NCBI GenBank assembly: GCA_001695595.3
Contig: MBPM02000093.1
Coordinates: forward strand, 186,001-250,000
Length of the DNA stretch: 64,000 bases
Direction of reading: 5' to 3'
DNA from: Plasmopara viticola
Lineage: Eukaryota; Oomycota; Peronosporomycetes; Peronosporales; Peronosporaceae
This document shows, one piece after another, positions 11,099 to 22,963 of this stretch; the first letter of the stretch is position 1; the number at the start of each line of letters is the position of its first letter. The position numbers and the translations under genes are program-made. The notes beneath the pieces are model-generated. The model was not told the DNA's origin, ran no database searches, and saw nothing but the letters and a program-made list of their open reading frames with translations.

Positions 11099-13501
11099 CT
11101 TTGTAGTACTTGATCTTCTTCCTTCGAAGAATTACTAAGCTTATAAACTTATGAAGTCGGACTTGTGATGATGTCTCAATGTACGATCAAATGGAAGCCT
11201 TTAATGCTACTAATACTGTAGCAATTATCTTGCGTAGGAGTTAGTGCTAATGCGTGTTATGACCAGAAGGTTTTTTAAGAGGCTCGTGTTGCGGTCAATG
11301 TGTCTGAAATGATTATTGATATGGTGTGATGAGGCAGTGTCAGCACTTATAAGATCACAAACGTACTTTTGTCGAGTTACAAATCGATGTAGATGTCTAA
11401 GCGTCATGTCAAACTCAAGCTCAGCTTAAGATAATGACCCTTGTAGCCACTCATACGCTTGATTGGAAATGTGAATGCCTATAGAGAATTCTGATCATTA
11501 AAGTATTTTCATACCTGCGATATACGGATCGAGACGATGATTAGCGGTGGGAAGTCGTGTATGCGGTAATCGGGTTGACGCTAATGCTCGTTATCTCTAG
11601 GCTCTTGGTAATGACATGCCGAGCGTGCGACTTACAGCGACCGAAGCAAATACAGATATTGCTGAGAGCATCAAAAGCAAAAAGGTTTCTATTTCTTAAG
11701 TGTGAAAGTCAGACATAAAAACACATGAAGCAATTTCTCGGTGAGATAGCGCCCACTTTCAAGATACACTGAGTAACTATTGAAATGAGATTATTATTGG
11801 TAGACATATATCCGACTACAATCAAGCACGAAGTACAAGGAGATCGAAGCTAGCTCGAAAATAGATTGTAAGTTGCTTTGGTGGAAAGTTTTCAGCACGC
11901 CTTTGTTAAAGTGTTAGCTATCGCATGCTATGGAAATCAGCAAGACATACGGCTTCATGAAAACACGCATACACAAGGCATTTGCTGGATTTGTGAAAGC
12001 TTTATCGAGAGAGCAATATTGACAAGTCTCAAAAAGTATTGCCAAGAGGAGGAAGCTAGTGCTTTTGGTCGCTCTGGTATGGATATGAGCAGTGCACGAA
12101 TAGATCAAGTATGAGTCATGCGACAAGGCTGTCAAGTATTAGGAAAATCAATTTACCTTTTATGGAGACAGAGGAGCTCAAAAGTGCTTGCATACGTACT
12201 AGGATGAAACACAGACTTTGTATAAAGAAATCGATTCATGCTTTCTATCCGCTCGCTAAGTACGCATGCTTCAGTTCTAATATGATTGCATTGACTTTCA
12301 CTTCGACCGTTCGGACTTACAAAATCATGAGCTAGATAAGACATTGTCTACATTTTATTGAGCTGTGATAATATAATTTAAGACTGCATCAAACCTCAAA
12401 TACGTGAGCACTTCGTTGATCACAAGTTATTCTTGTTCCCATGTGATTATAGCACGAACTCAGCTATCGTCGATTGTCGGGCCCGAGGTGGTTTAAGGAA
12501 AAATGGTTGGGTGATGCTTTGGTCTCATTTTACTTAAAGAAGTATAGTAGCTACCGACCCGACAGCTTGTACTAGTAGATGGTTTTAGCCAGGAGTTTTC
12601 AACAGGACCCGGGACGCAAGAATGCTTTACTTAGTCTTAAGTGAGAAGGTATCAACAAGTATTAAGACTAGTGAAAAAGGCTAGATTTTCTTGTCGCATA
12701 CAGTCAGGCAAAGACAACTTCATCACATTTCTCCGACAAGTAGCGTGCGCTTGAAGATGGTTACTACATACCGCCTGATATTTGTTCGACGTTTTTGGTA
12801 ACTTGTCCATCTCACATACAGAATGGACACAATACGCAAAAAGCCTAACTATGATCCTTAAACCGTTTATACCAGTGCTCACATCCTACACAAGAAACCT
12901 CGTGATATAGTTCAAGAGAACACACTTGAAGAGGCAAAGGATAAATGTGTTTTAAAGTCTTCAAGAACAGTATCGACCTGATGGGTTTATAATTGCCTTG
13001 TATTACTCAATTCTGGCGAATTGGCATTGCCACAGGGTCGACTTAAGTACTATAAAGATCCCAAGGATTACGGTGCTATGGAGAAAATAGAGCGCTTTGG
13101 AAGGACCTGAAGCAGAGACAGACCAAAATGTTTGTTAAAAGAATTACACATGAATTGCATCATCAACGAATTTTTAAGCGGGCAATTGAAATGACATTCT
13201 ACGGAGCACAAAGCCAAAGACCAAGTATTCTCGACTGAGCTGAAAATTAACCAGATTTGAGCTAATTAGATTGATAAGGAGCTCGTGGTTGGCACTGATG
13301 TCCTATATCGACTTGCGCTCGACAAGAAATAAGCTCGTTGGGGCAAGGAGATGTACACAATTGCTAAATCTGACGGATGGCGGGATTCCATGGCAATTTC
13401 TGAAACAAATCACAAAGCATAACATGACATCGGAATAACCCATTGCGCCTTAATCAATTATGTTCAACATTTATATACATTTAAATATTTAACGCCAAAA
13501 A
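11099..13501. other. Gene-poor stretch
   Basis: ORFs of 60-78 codons on both strands overlap one another and show no known motifs. No transposon protein, RNA gene or clear repeat recognised. Confidence 0.5.
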
Positions 13502-13733
13502 ATGCTCGCCCATCGCATTACCCGCCAAGTGCGCGCCTTCTCCGGCCTCCCCAAAAAAGATACTACATCAGAGCAAATTAAATACAATTTGCTATGGTCC
13601 AACGTCCTAGCTGCATCAAGCGCGATTCAGACTGCCTGCTTTTTACAGGCTTGCTTTTTGGGTTAGGCTTGGCTTCGTTCAGAGTTTCCAAAGTAGACGT
13701 AACATGGCCACTGGTACTGGCAAGAAGGAATAA
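13502..13733 (+). pseudogene. Small mitochondrial-targeted protein, one-base frame break
   Basis: ATG at 13502 opens MLAHRITRQVRAFSGLPKK, a classic mitochondrial presequence: basic, amphipathic, no acidic residue before the RAFS site. The frame continues through a mostly hydrophobic segment (SNVLAASSAIQTACFLQACF) and hits a stop at 13664. Directly after a run of five T (13654-13658 region) the -1 frame continues in coding style (WVRLGFVQSF, SRRNMATGTGKKE) to a TAA at 13731. Dropping one T joins the two into a protein of 76 residues with one membrane-length hydrophobic segment. This looks like a small inner-membrane protein such as a respiratory-chain accessory subunit, but I do not recognise the family. 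The break is either a sequencing error in a homopolymer or a true lesion. The gene lies about 180 bp upstream of the IGBP1 homologue on the same strand. Confidence 0.5.
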
Positions 13734-13910
13734 GTTGTTAGCCTAGGATGTTTCGAAGATGAAGACGGAAATGTTACTCTCAGGCAACTGGTATCTTGGC
13801 ATTGCATTAAGATTTTCCACACTACAAAATTTGTCCTAAGGTACATAGTTATTATGTCGTCCACTCCACTTTTGACGTCAATCATTCTTCATTCCGCGTT
13901 CATCGTGGTC

Positions 13911-15166
13911 ATGGCTTCCTTACCGCCTGATCGTGTCAGCTTCGTCGAGGGATATAATCGTTTTATGAGAGTAGAAAGCCCCTGCACACCCAATTGCGAC
14001 CCAAGCTCACGGAATTATCAGGACGAGCTGACTAGCACTGTGATGTACACGAAAAACTGCATTCAACAGCGTCAGCGGGACGGCGTGCTCTCGTCCAACG
14101 AGCGCTTTTCTGAGCTGCAGATTACACAGCTTTACGCCCTTTGTTTGGAATACTACTTAGGTATCCTTACACCTAAGCAGACATTCTTTCAGCAAGTTCA
14201 AAGCAGTGCCAAGACTTCGGGTCCATTAGACAATACCCTCAACGTCGTGCATCGCATCAAAATTTTGCGCGAGGCAGACGTGTTCTTGACCGAGTTTTTG
14301 GACCGTGCTGAACGTGTCGGACTCCTGACGGAAAAGGAGCGACGCGGGCAATACGAGCGTCTAGAGAGCAAACAGTTTTCACTTTCAAGAGACGACAAGA
14401 TTCAGCGTTTCCGGTTGCAGCGTCAGATAGACACGAAACTACAAGAATTGATCAAGCGGCGCAAGAATATCTTGGCAAAAGATGGACAAGTGAGTGCTGA
14501 TATTATGGACGAGGGTGACATGGAAGACCTCGAGCGCGAGCAGCTACTGACCTTCATTCAGCTCGCTGTAGTCAAGAGCATGGAGGAGCAGGCGTCCATT
14601 AACCAGGAAAAAGGACTACTTGAGTCCATGTTAAAAATTAACGCGGCCAGTGATGAGAAGGATCTGTTTTCGGAGAAGCACAGACCGTCGCCGCCAGTTC
14701 AAGGCCAGGGAATTGTATGGTTGCATTCATCGGCGATATGGTCAATACGATGCTGATGCTACTTTTTTTTTTTTTTTTGTAGGAGATCACAAAGATCAAT
14801 CCGCAAATGGAAATGCGGCGCGAGATTGTTCGCTCGGGTGTATTTCAGCCTGGCCACCGTCTTCCGACGATGACGTTGGAGGAGTATGCGAATCGCGAGG
14901 TGGCAGATGCCATGGAAAGGCAGAAAAGAGAGCAGTGCGCCTAAATTGTAAATTTGGAAAGTAATGGAAAAGTGGCTGACATTATTCATTGTGTTTTTGG
15001 CAGAGAGGCGCCACAGAAATCGCGTAGATATGATCAGCTAAATACAGACGGGGATGAAGATGACGAGAAGTTGGTGAATGAGGCGACTTATCAAGATCGC
15101 GCGTGGGACGATTGGAAAGATGCGAATGAAAAGGGTATTGGTAACAAAAAGGGTTCGCAGTTTTAG
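13911..15166 (+). CDS. IGBP1: TAP42/IGBP1 (alpha4) family PP2A regulator
   Basis: Three exons: 13911-14714, 14783-14934, 15004-15166. The protein is 372 residues from this ATG. The family binds the catalytic subunit of PP2A-type phosphatases and acts in TOR-linked signalling in the cytoplasm. Exon 1 gives the all-helical N-terminal domain (YALCLEYYLGILTPK, READVFLTEFLDRAERVGLL). Exons 2 and 3 give the conserved C-terminal signature LPTMTLEEYA and NEATYQDRAWDDWKD-N-x-K-G-x-G-N, which closes TAP42 proteins. Intron 1 (14715-14782, 68 bp, phase 0) has GTATGG and a run of 17 T before TAG. Intron 2 (14935-15003, 69 bp, phase 2) must use GTGCGC because an in-frame TAA follows at once. An in-frame ATG lies upstream at 13854, but its 19-residue extension is hydrophobic and atypical for the family, so I prefer 13911. 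Confidence 0.88.
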
Positions 15167-15689
15167 GTCAGCTTGCAGCTTGTTTAATATAGAGCTAGAA
15201 TACCCTTATTAAAAAGTTTTTAAATTTTGCCGTTTTAAATTGATACAGGAATAGTCAAAAAATGCCTTCGAAATGTAGCTCCTTAATATCCTTGCGCAAG
15301 TACGCTCGATGTATCACATAGACATTTATATTTGCGAGAATACTCGATTCTAACGTATTTCTGCAGTAAGACAAGGTCTTTCTAAATTGCAAAAGCACTA
15401 AACCACAGACCAACTGAAGTATTTCCAAATGTTTGTACCTCACTAGCGTGTACACTAACCAAATACTGAACATTAGGCTCATAGCATTATAATTAAAAAT
15501 CTTGGGAGAATGGAAAAAATACCGTTATTCAAAATTAAAAGGAAAAAATACTCCTCCACAACAGAAAGTGGTGAAGAAGCAAAAAATATACCTGGCAATA
15601 ATAAATTGCAGCAATGGCAAAAATATACATGTAAAAAAAATAGAAAATTTATACCAGTAATTTTACCGCATATAATCTGCGGGTAGCAA
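15167..15689. other. Intergenic, AT-rich
   Basis: 3' flank of the IGBP1 homologue and the spacer to the MULE remnant. Minus-strand ORFs at 15255-15482 and 15479-15712 are hydrophobic, AT-driven and without motifs. Nothing assignable. Confidence 0.5.
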
Positions 15690-16880
15690 TTGGGTATATG
15701 CAAGGAGTTCATGCGTTTGCTCCATACGCATTACGCGGCATGGCACTGGATGGCACTTTCTCAAGAACAAAGTTGGAGGTGTGCTGTTAGTGGCGTGTTT
15801 CCGAAATGGTAACAATGAGCTTCAGATTGTTGCAGTCGCACTCGTCAGCAGTTAGACCAAAGCAAATTTGGGCGTGGTTCATCAAGTTCCTGTTGCAGCA
15901 TTTACCTGCACTTCCAGCCTTCAAAACATTTGATCGTGACAAGGGATTAGTGTCAGCAATGAAAGAAAATGGCAAAGAGATACCACAATTCTATTGCTTA
16001 CGTCATCTTATGAAGAATTTCAATTTGAAGTTTAGAAACAAGACGTTAAAGGAATATGCATGGGGCTTAGCACGTGCACTGATCAGGCAATCGTACGCAG
16101 TCATAGAAGAAGACCTGTCGAAGCTTGATCGCGAGGCATTCAAATGGCTGGCTGACGTCGGCTACGGAAAGTGGTTCATAGCCCATCGTCCATGCTCACA
16201 ATATGGAATGCTTACTTCCAATAACGTCAAATTTATGAACAACGCGCTGAAGAACATCCTTTAATTGCCGATCATGGATTGTATAAATGTAATTAAATGC
16301 TATGTCGGTACGAAGTGGCTCGAATTTGCCGGACAGACTAAATAGTGGGGTGATCTACGTCTTATGCTGCCAGTTGCATCACTTCAATGTTAAAAGTGTA
16401 CGACAAAACAATATGAGTATGTCCGGGTTTACCTACATCGTTTGTTGTGTCGGTTTAAATTGGAACAAACAAGCCAATGGAGTATGCTGTTGAGGTATAC
16501 AGCACCAGTGGTACCTGCACATGCGGTTATGTGAAGAATACGAATGCTCCATGTCGAACACCTCATAGCAGCTCTCAAGCTTTCAATTTGGGGATATTTG
16601 GTCAACCAAAACGTATTCACTTGCCTACGATGAAGCCTTTAAAGTGAAGTCATTTGTGACAAGAAGAAAACGGATTAAGAGTGAGCATCTTTAACTAAAT
16701 TCGTCGAAAAGAAAAGGTTGACCCAAAAAGAAGCGAATTGAATCACAGCATGCTACTTTAGAAGTTGACGCGCCAAAAAGTATTTATCGACGTGGCAGCT
16801 GTGGTCAAGTGGGACACAACAAGCGTCGTTGCACCAGTATAGCGCAGCATGAAAGTATATGTTCGATAGAGGGATAGGTA
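15690..16880 (+). pseudogene. MULE (MuDR-type) transposase remnant
   Basis: Decayed Mutator-like transposase. At 15704 the text VHAFAPYALRGMALDGTFSR matches the first catalytic Asp region (x-x-DGTF) of MULE transposases. After a frame break, GVLLVACFRNGNNELQIVAVALVS continues in another frame. The longest open piece, 15806-16264, contains FDRDKGLVSA and FYCLRHLMKNFNLKF (second catalytic Asp and the C-x2-H-type motif), then SQYGMLTSNNVKFMN, the usual TSNN-x-E-x-x-N block. At about 16490-16570 a SWIM-type zinc motif is readable (CTCGYVKNTNAPCRTPH), and at about 16790-16835 a zinc knuckle whose first Cys has become Arg (RRGSCGQVGHNKRRC). At least two frame breaks make it inactive. Terminal inverted repeats were not located. 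Confidence 0.8.
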
Positions 16881-17851
16881 TCTTTTTTATTTTTCAATAG
16901 TTTTTTTACCACGTAGGTACATTTTTTCATTTTGGTCGGAAAAATGTTGGTACAAGGTAGACGATTTCCATTAAATTTGGGAAAAAAATTCCATCCATAA
17001 ATATTATATAATCTCAGCCCATTTCGAACGCGAGATCTGGCCCTCGATGACCTCTCTGAACAAGTCGCCAGCATTGGAAGCAAAAAAGAGAGTAAATGCA
17101 ACGATAATAACCCAAAATTCATCTCTTGGCTGACCTACATATGGGAAAATCATCAGCTTAAGCTGTGTGACTTGCTTACCGTCAAAAAGTTGTTTTACTT
17201 TCCAGATACTGGATACCCTGGGTGAGGACGATAATAAATGCTGACCTATGCCTGACGAATCGACGTTTTGTCTGGTCTGTTATAGCCCGACTTATGACTG
17301 ACCTTCAGCAACTAGTACTACAATTTTTCTTTGAATAAACACTGCTTAATAATCGCTTCTACTTTTATTAGTCTTTTTTATCCTGGGAGGATGCAGTAGC
17401 ATCCCTCGCCATGCGAAGCACCTTCAGCCAACTTTTCGAGAAGTCACATAGCACTCAAGAGAACCTGGAGTCAAATCTTGTTTTGATAAAAAATCCCTTA
17501 TCTATCCTTCCTAAATTAATTAGCTTTTTTTTGCTTTCAAGCCTCAGCGGCACTTTTGTGCCTCAATTATAGAAATCGGTGTAATGCTTGTTAAACCGTC
17601 GATAGTATTATCAAAAAAAACCCCGCTATTCTTTAACGTGGTCAAACGAATCGAGTGTGTCATACGAGTTGGCAATAACACAGTATAATTCAACATGAGT
17701 CTTGATGTGTTTTACTGGGGAAAAAAACCCTGTTAGGTGACCAATTGATTTATAATTAGATTAAGCAAATACAATTTGGCCAGCATTTAAATACAAAAAC
17801 TACATTAAGTCTAGTAACAAAGCTGGTGCTAAGTTTTAGAGTCAAATAATA

Positions 17852-17902
17852 GCGACCTTTGACTCGTGTTGGCTTAAAGTATAGAACGAAGGTCAAAAAT
17901 TA
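17852..17902 (+). repeat. LTR-promoter-like dispersed repeat, copy A
   Basis: About 50 bp similar to a segment at 34.04 kb. Shared skeleton: GACCT, GACTCGT, then GC-x-x-x-AAGTATA-x-AACGAAGGTC. A TATA-like AAGTATA before a conserved AACGAAGG box suggests the promoter part of a decayed LTR. No coding remnant adjoins it. Confidence 0.4.
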
Positions 17903-18482
17903 ACATAGCTACGGTAGCTCGGTAGCACTTATAGGCAAATCACAGCTGGGTAGCTAAAGTTATTCTTTGTCAGAATAGGACACGCAAATTCAAAAGTCTC
18001 GCGCTATATCGCATCAACAATCTCTTAAACATATTCTTTAAATATGTGCTTTCCAAAGCATTTAGTGGCGCTACGCACATATATGCTGGCGCATGCGCAA
18101 CATGAGTTTAGTTCGCTACAGAAAAGGTCACAATTGGGACACGAAACAATATAGACGCGACAGCGCATCGCTTTAATCACTCTGCTAATTAATTTAGAAC
18201 TTTACCTCTGCAAAAACGAAGAACCACTTGGTCAACTCCTGTGTCGGTCTTGGAAATAATCTTCGCGTCATATACGAAACGACTGTTTTCATTGACCTAC
18301 TATGACGTCCTGCAAATTTACTTTTACATCAGAGCTCCCGCTCAACCAAACATCTGCTGATTCATAAGCATCAGAGGGACAGCGCCTTGGATACATCGAC
18401 CTTTAGTCGTCTATTTGACGACGGACATCCATTGATTGCCATCCTCGACGACCGTTACTTATGCCATATTTTTATGCTGGTA

Positions 18483-18556
18483 CCGAGCGTCTTATGCTAG
18501 ATCACGCTTCTTCCAGCTATTAAAAGAAGAAGCGTGATCTAGCATAAGACGCTCGG
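18483..18556. repeat. Perfect 31-bp inverted repeat (stem-loop)
   Basis: Left arm 18483-18513 and right arm 18526-18556 are exact reverse complements over 31 bp, with a 12-nt loop (CAGCTATTAAAA). The arms begin CCGAGCGTCTTATGC and their pairing shows no mismatch, unlike the decayed surroundings. No ORF covers it. It could be a young foldback or MITE-like structure, a small-RNA hairpin precursor, or an assembly or sequencing artefact caused by strand fold-back. Confidence 0.9.
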
Positions 18557-21500
18557 CGTGCTGCTTGACAACCAGAATTTTTTTTTAAGATCGCTGGTGA
18601 CCTTATTGCAGGCATTTTTAAAGGTCAAAATGCCGAGTATTAAAAGCAGTCAAACATTGGCTGACGACAAGTCTTTAGCCAAGCACCTCCGTATGAATAT
18701 GATCATACGACTTGCAAATGGTCTTCCTTGAGGCTGTTGCAAAGTGCGACCAGAGGAGGTAGGTCTTGAGCGCTGGCAAAGCGGCCAGCCGCGCCAATTG
18801 ATGATGTTTCCTTAGTAAAGGATATTTTTAAATCAATCAGTAAAGATTTTGTTACCGATTTAACAGCTTAAGCGAGACATCTAATCATCTCTTCTTTCTC
18901 GTTCATACCACCCGCTCTTTAAAGCAACATTAATTTATCGTAGTTGTTGGAGAGAATTCCTATGTATCTAGCAGCTTTGGCTCTTAAAGCTGTGTGTGAT
19001 ATAATTGTGCAGACGCTTAAGCCTGACTGATGTGACTCAGTGTAATCTCTTGATGAGCACAGCCAGATCATCGAATATAAAATTGCGGCTCGTTCTCAGA
19101 CTGAGAGCCGTGCAAGATCCAAAATACTGTGGCTCTAACTGTATCGTTGTGGTGAGCCCCTGCTTACCAGAATCAAATGCTCGATGCGATATTAGGCACA
19201 CGGCGAGTGAAGTGTGCAATGAGCACACTAGCCACTCTCAAGCACACGGTAGACGCACAGTCTTGATTGTGTGCCTCAGAAAAATGCATTAAATGTTGAA
19301 CACCACTGATATAATAGCCTCAAGCGACTCAATCAGATGATATTAGTGGAAGGCTGATGAGCAGAGCTTGGACTTCTTTGTATCAAACAATAACCCTATT
19401 CATCCTTTAATGCAGATGTGAGCGGATCGTCAATTACATCAAAGATCACTTTGAATAGAAGGTGAACGATGCAGTCGGCACAATTTTCACTTATAAACAA
19501 TCAATCTGTCATTCGCCAGTGTAGCGTGCGTATCCCGATATACCGTGTGGTGCTTTGACACTCTCAAATCCTGGGATTATTCTCTTCATTATTCTTGGAC
19601 GACGTACAAGATGTGAAAGATAAAGACGGTTTGTACTTAAGATCACTATACTTTGCTACTATTTCAGTTCTTTTGCAGGTTTGTCAAAGTGCATAGGCCA
19701 CATAAATGGTGTATATGAGACAGAAAGCTTTCAGGAAAGTTCCGAGTTGCATCAACTTAAAGGATTTAAAGCCTTGATGAAGGAGAGTCTTACGGGATTA
19801 CACGAGTCCATTATATGTCACACTAGGTAGTACTTATAGTATCAGGTGGCATCTGCGTTAAGGACTAAGGAGCTACCAGAGATACATTATCTAAGAACAG
19901 CTTTCTAATACACATAAATAAAAGCTCTATGCCAAATATGAATTTAAGGACATTTAGAATTGTTAACGAGCTAAAAAATCTAATTGTCCTTGAATTAATA
20001 TTTAGCCTGAATAATGTTTAGCTTACACTGCAAAGTGCAAGGATAACAGTATGTCTTGTGTATCTAAACTAATATCGATTCTTGTTATCACGCAGGTAAC
20101 GGCCTGCGACATTACTTTTGAGGGCTGGATAAAGCTCAGCTTACACTTCCCCACTATGACAGAGCTGCGGTATGTTTTCCAGAAGTAAATGTAAGAATTT
20201 CATCGGTCATTTTGTCACGGCAAGCGTTTTCTTAGCGAAAGCATATCAAGCTGCAAAAATCTCGAAGACCAAAAGTTACAAAAATTTAGGCAGCGCTGAA
20301 AACTGATAGATGGTGCTTCTAAAAAACGCTCTCGAAAATGTAATTACATAATTTGTTTTACAGGCTTTACGGGTTTAAAGATTCTGGTGTATATTATTAA
20401 AAAAAACATATATCGGATTTACAAATATATTCTTTGATAAGTGAAAAACTAAATAAGACTCGTTATTAACTTCATTTCAACCGGAGTTTGACACGAGATT
20501 GACCTCACGTTACGACACGGTGGAACCAGCCAGCGTCAAATTCCTCCGGGTTCATTTAATTTCGCTGACGCCTCCTTTGTCGAACCGGCAAAAAATGTCA
20601 TGGTCCGAGAAAAAAATCTGCATTCGCCATGACCTTCTAGTGTTGAAAATCGGACATACGGCTTATGCCTATAATAAACAGAGCAGTATACTGGCACTAG
20701 CACAAACATTTTTTCAAAGAAATGACAAGTCCCTTAACAATCGGTTCAAGTACACGTAATTAGGTACTCTAAATTTGCTTTCGAATCCGAACTAAGATGT
20801 CGTTTGTATCCTTTACAAAAGTAAGAGCCCTCAACGAATGCTATAAAAGTGACTCATGATGCCAAAGTGCTTCCAAAGACTCCAGCGACGTTAGTTCATC
20901 TAACCACACATCTGTCATGACTGCTACGAGGTACTGCTCTAGCGTACTTTTATCCTATATTTGTCGCTTGCCACTCTAATGGAGACCAGCTCGCGCTTAA
21001 ATATCCAAGACAAATCTTGACACCCAGAGTGTGAAACCGGCATCGATTAATGTGCTTTTTAAGGTTAGAAGATCCATTTAGCACTGTTTGCGACGCTTAA
21101 AGCTATGCTATTAAGGGCTCATTACTGAACTTGGAAAGAACGATACCTTGCTAAATGTTTTTGTCAGCCATTGTTCAAATAAGATTGTCTCACTTCTCGT
21201 TATAAAATTCAGACTCCTTTTGGTCTCTCGTATTTTGAGACCGTTGTGGACCATACCTCAGTGTGGGCCATACATCAGTAAAAGCGGTGATATTTACGAC
21301 CCAAATTCCCCAACAAGTGCTAAAATGCTTATTATGCTTGCCGCATTGTTTGAGAAACCGCGGAACTTAGCGTGATTGCCTTTTCGCTGTCCCGTAGATA
21401 AAGTTTTAAGTTAGTTCATACCAGTTATTTAACCAAAGATCTTTAGACGAACGAATTCGTCAGACATACAAACTCATATCGATTAAAAGTCATTGCAGCT

Positions 21501-22377
21501 AGCGCGCAAAGATACCCAAAAAAGAAGGATTGTCATTGACAGCGGCAGGGAACACAAACGTAAACAAAATATCTGCTTTTGTATAAGGTTGATTCGAAGG
21601 ATTGAAGCCCGAGGTGTTGTTTGCAAGACGGAGTGCTTTAAATGTGAAAAATCGCTTCATGTATGGATTATTTTTACAAGAATGTCGTGTCAATTGCGCG
21701 CTGGGAGACACACTATGTAGCTTGTTCACTAGATCTACTTTTTTTTAGCCGAACAACTGTTATTGACGCGTTTTCACGCACCATTGCGATCGAACATCGA
21801 CAGGCTTAACAAATTTATTGCATACGTTAAATAGTGTCGTATAGTATTAGTAGCATAAGTGCTCGGATAGTAGTGGGCGAGAAGCGCAGATAATTGTATC
21901 TCGACAAAGGCTTAGTGTTTCCTTACACCAAGCCATCACCGAAATTTATATTATCTGTCTGACTCTGTGATAGGTTGTTAGATGTCATCAGCAAGACAAG
22001 AAATGCTATTTCCTCTAGCCAAATTACTTATAAAATGAGTTTACATATAGTAAACAAAGTTCTATAAATGCATTCAGCAAGATAAATGAATACTTACATT
22101 GTACCGTCTGACTCTAGGATTAGAGACTTTTAAAACAGGTATCCTTGTACGGTTATATCCATCATTCACTCGTCAATTTGGGGTACACCTTCCATTCTAG
22201 AACGAATTCGCAACGAGAAAACTGTGTCAGTACTGCCAAGTGTTTTTTGCCTTGATGTTCCTCGCGATCGGCGTCTCTTGAACTCTACTCAAGAACTTGT
22301 GAGCTTTTAGGCGACCTCGACTGCTTTCGGCAGGACATGTACTAGTTGTATAGATCCATGATCTCTGATCTTTTTGA

Positions 22378-22399
22378 CATATATATATATATATATATT
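22378..22399. repeat. (AT)n microsatellite
   Basis: About ten uninterrupted AT dinucleotides in intergenic DNA, roughly 570 bp upstream of the dynamitin gene. Confidence 0.9.
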
Positions 22400-22963
22400 A
22401 CCCTATCTTTCCGCGCAAATTTCACTTAATTCGCGTTCCTAGGGACAGAGATTGAGGCAGGTTGTGCCTGCGTTAGACACAACGTCAATTCTTGCACGCG
22501 TAAATGAACCGTTCATAATACGGCTTAAGCAAGCTTAAAAGCCGCACTAGGTATGCTCGCATAATTACTGTAAACCTCCTACTTCGTAACATACAGATAC
22601 AAATTGTGAGACCTTATCTCTTAATGTTGCACAAGGTGCAATTAAAGGTGAGACGACTTTTTGAGTCTTCAAAGCCAACGGTCTTAACTTAAATCAATGC
22701 AACCGGTCTAGCGTCTGTTATACATGTCGACGTTTACTTTACGCTCGGAAATTTGCTAAAAAGTGACTGGTACTGCTGTACGCCGTAAATAAGCATTAAG
22801 ATAGTAGTGCTATAAATTTTATGTACCAATAGAATTTGTAAACATATTTAGGTGCACTAACACGCTCGAAATTATAGCAGCGCCCTTTGCCTATTGCAAA
22901 ATAGCAATTTTGTATAATGGCTACACCATTTTAGTCTCTATTGTGCAGCTCAGATCCCACAAC

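Larger units (their letters stand above)
16881..22963. other. Gene desert with hairpin and short repeats
   Basis: Six kilobases without a recognisable gene. Contents I can name are the LTR-like segment at 17.85 kb, the perfect stem-loop at 18.5 kb and the AT microsatellite at 22.38 kb, listed separately. An 86-codon ORF at 20499-20759 (plus) has a basic composition, but no motif I recognise. Confidence 0.5.

Noticed and set aside
13854..13910. Upstream ATG as the start of the IGBP1 homologue
   Set aside because: It adds 19 mostly hydrophobic residues not expected in a cytosolic TAP42 protein. The internal Met at 13911 leads straight into the family domain.
20499..20759. 86-codon plus-strand ORF as a gene
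   Set aside because: Basic composition faintly recalls a DNA-binding transposase N-terminus, but no motif, signal or neighbour supports it.
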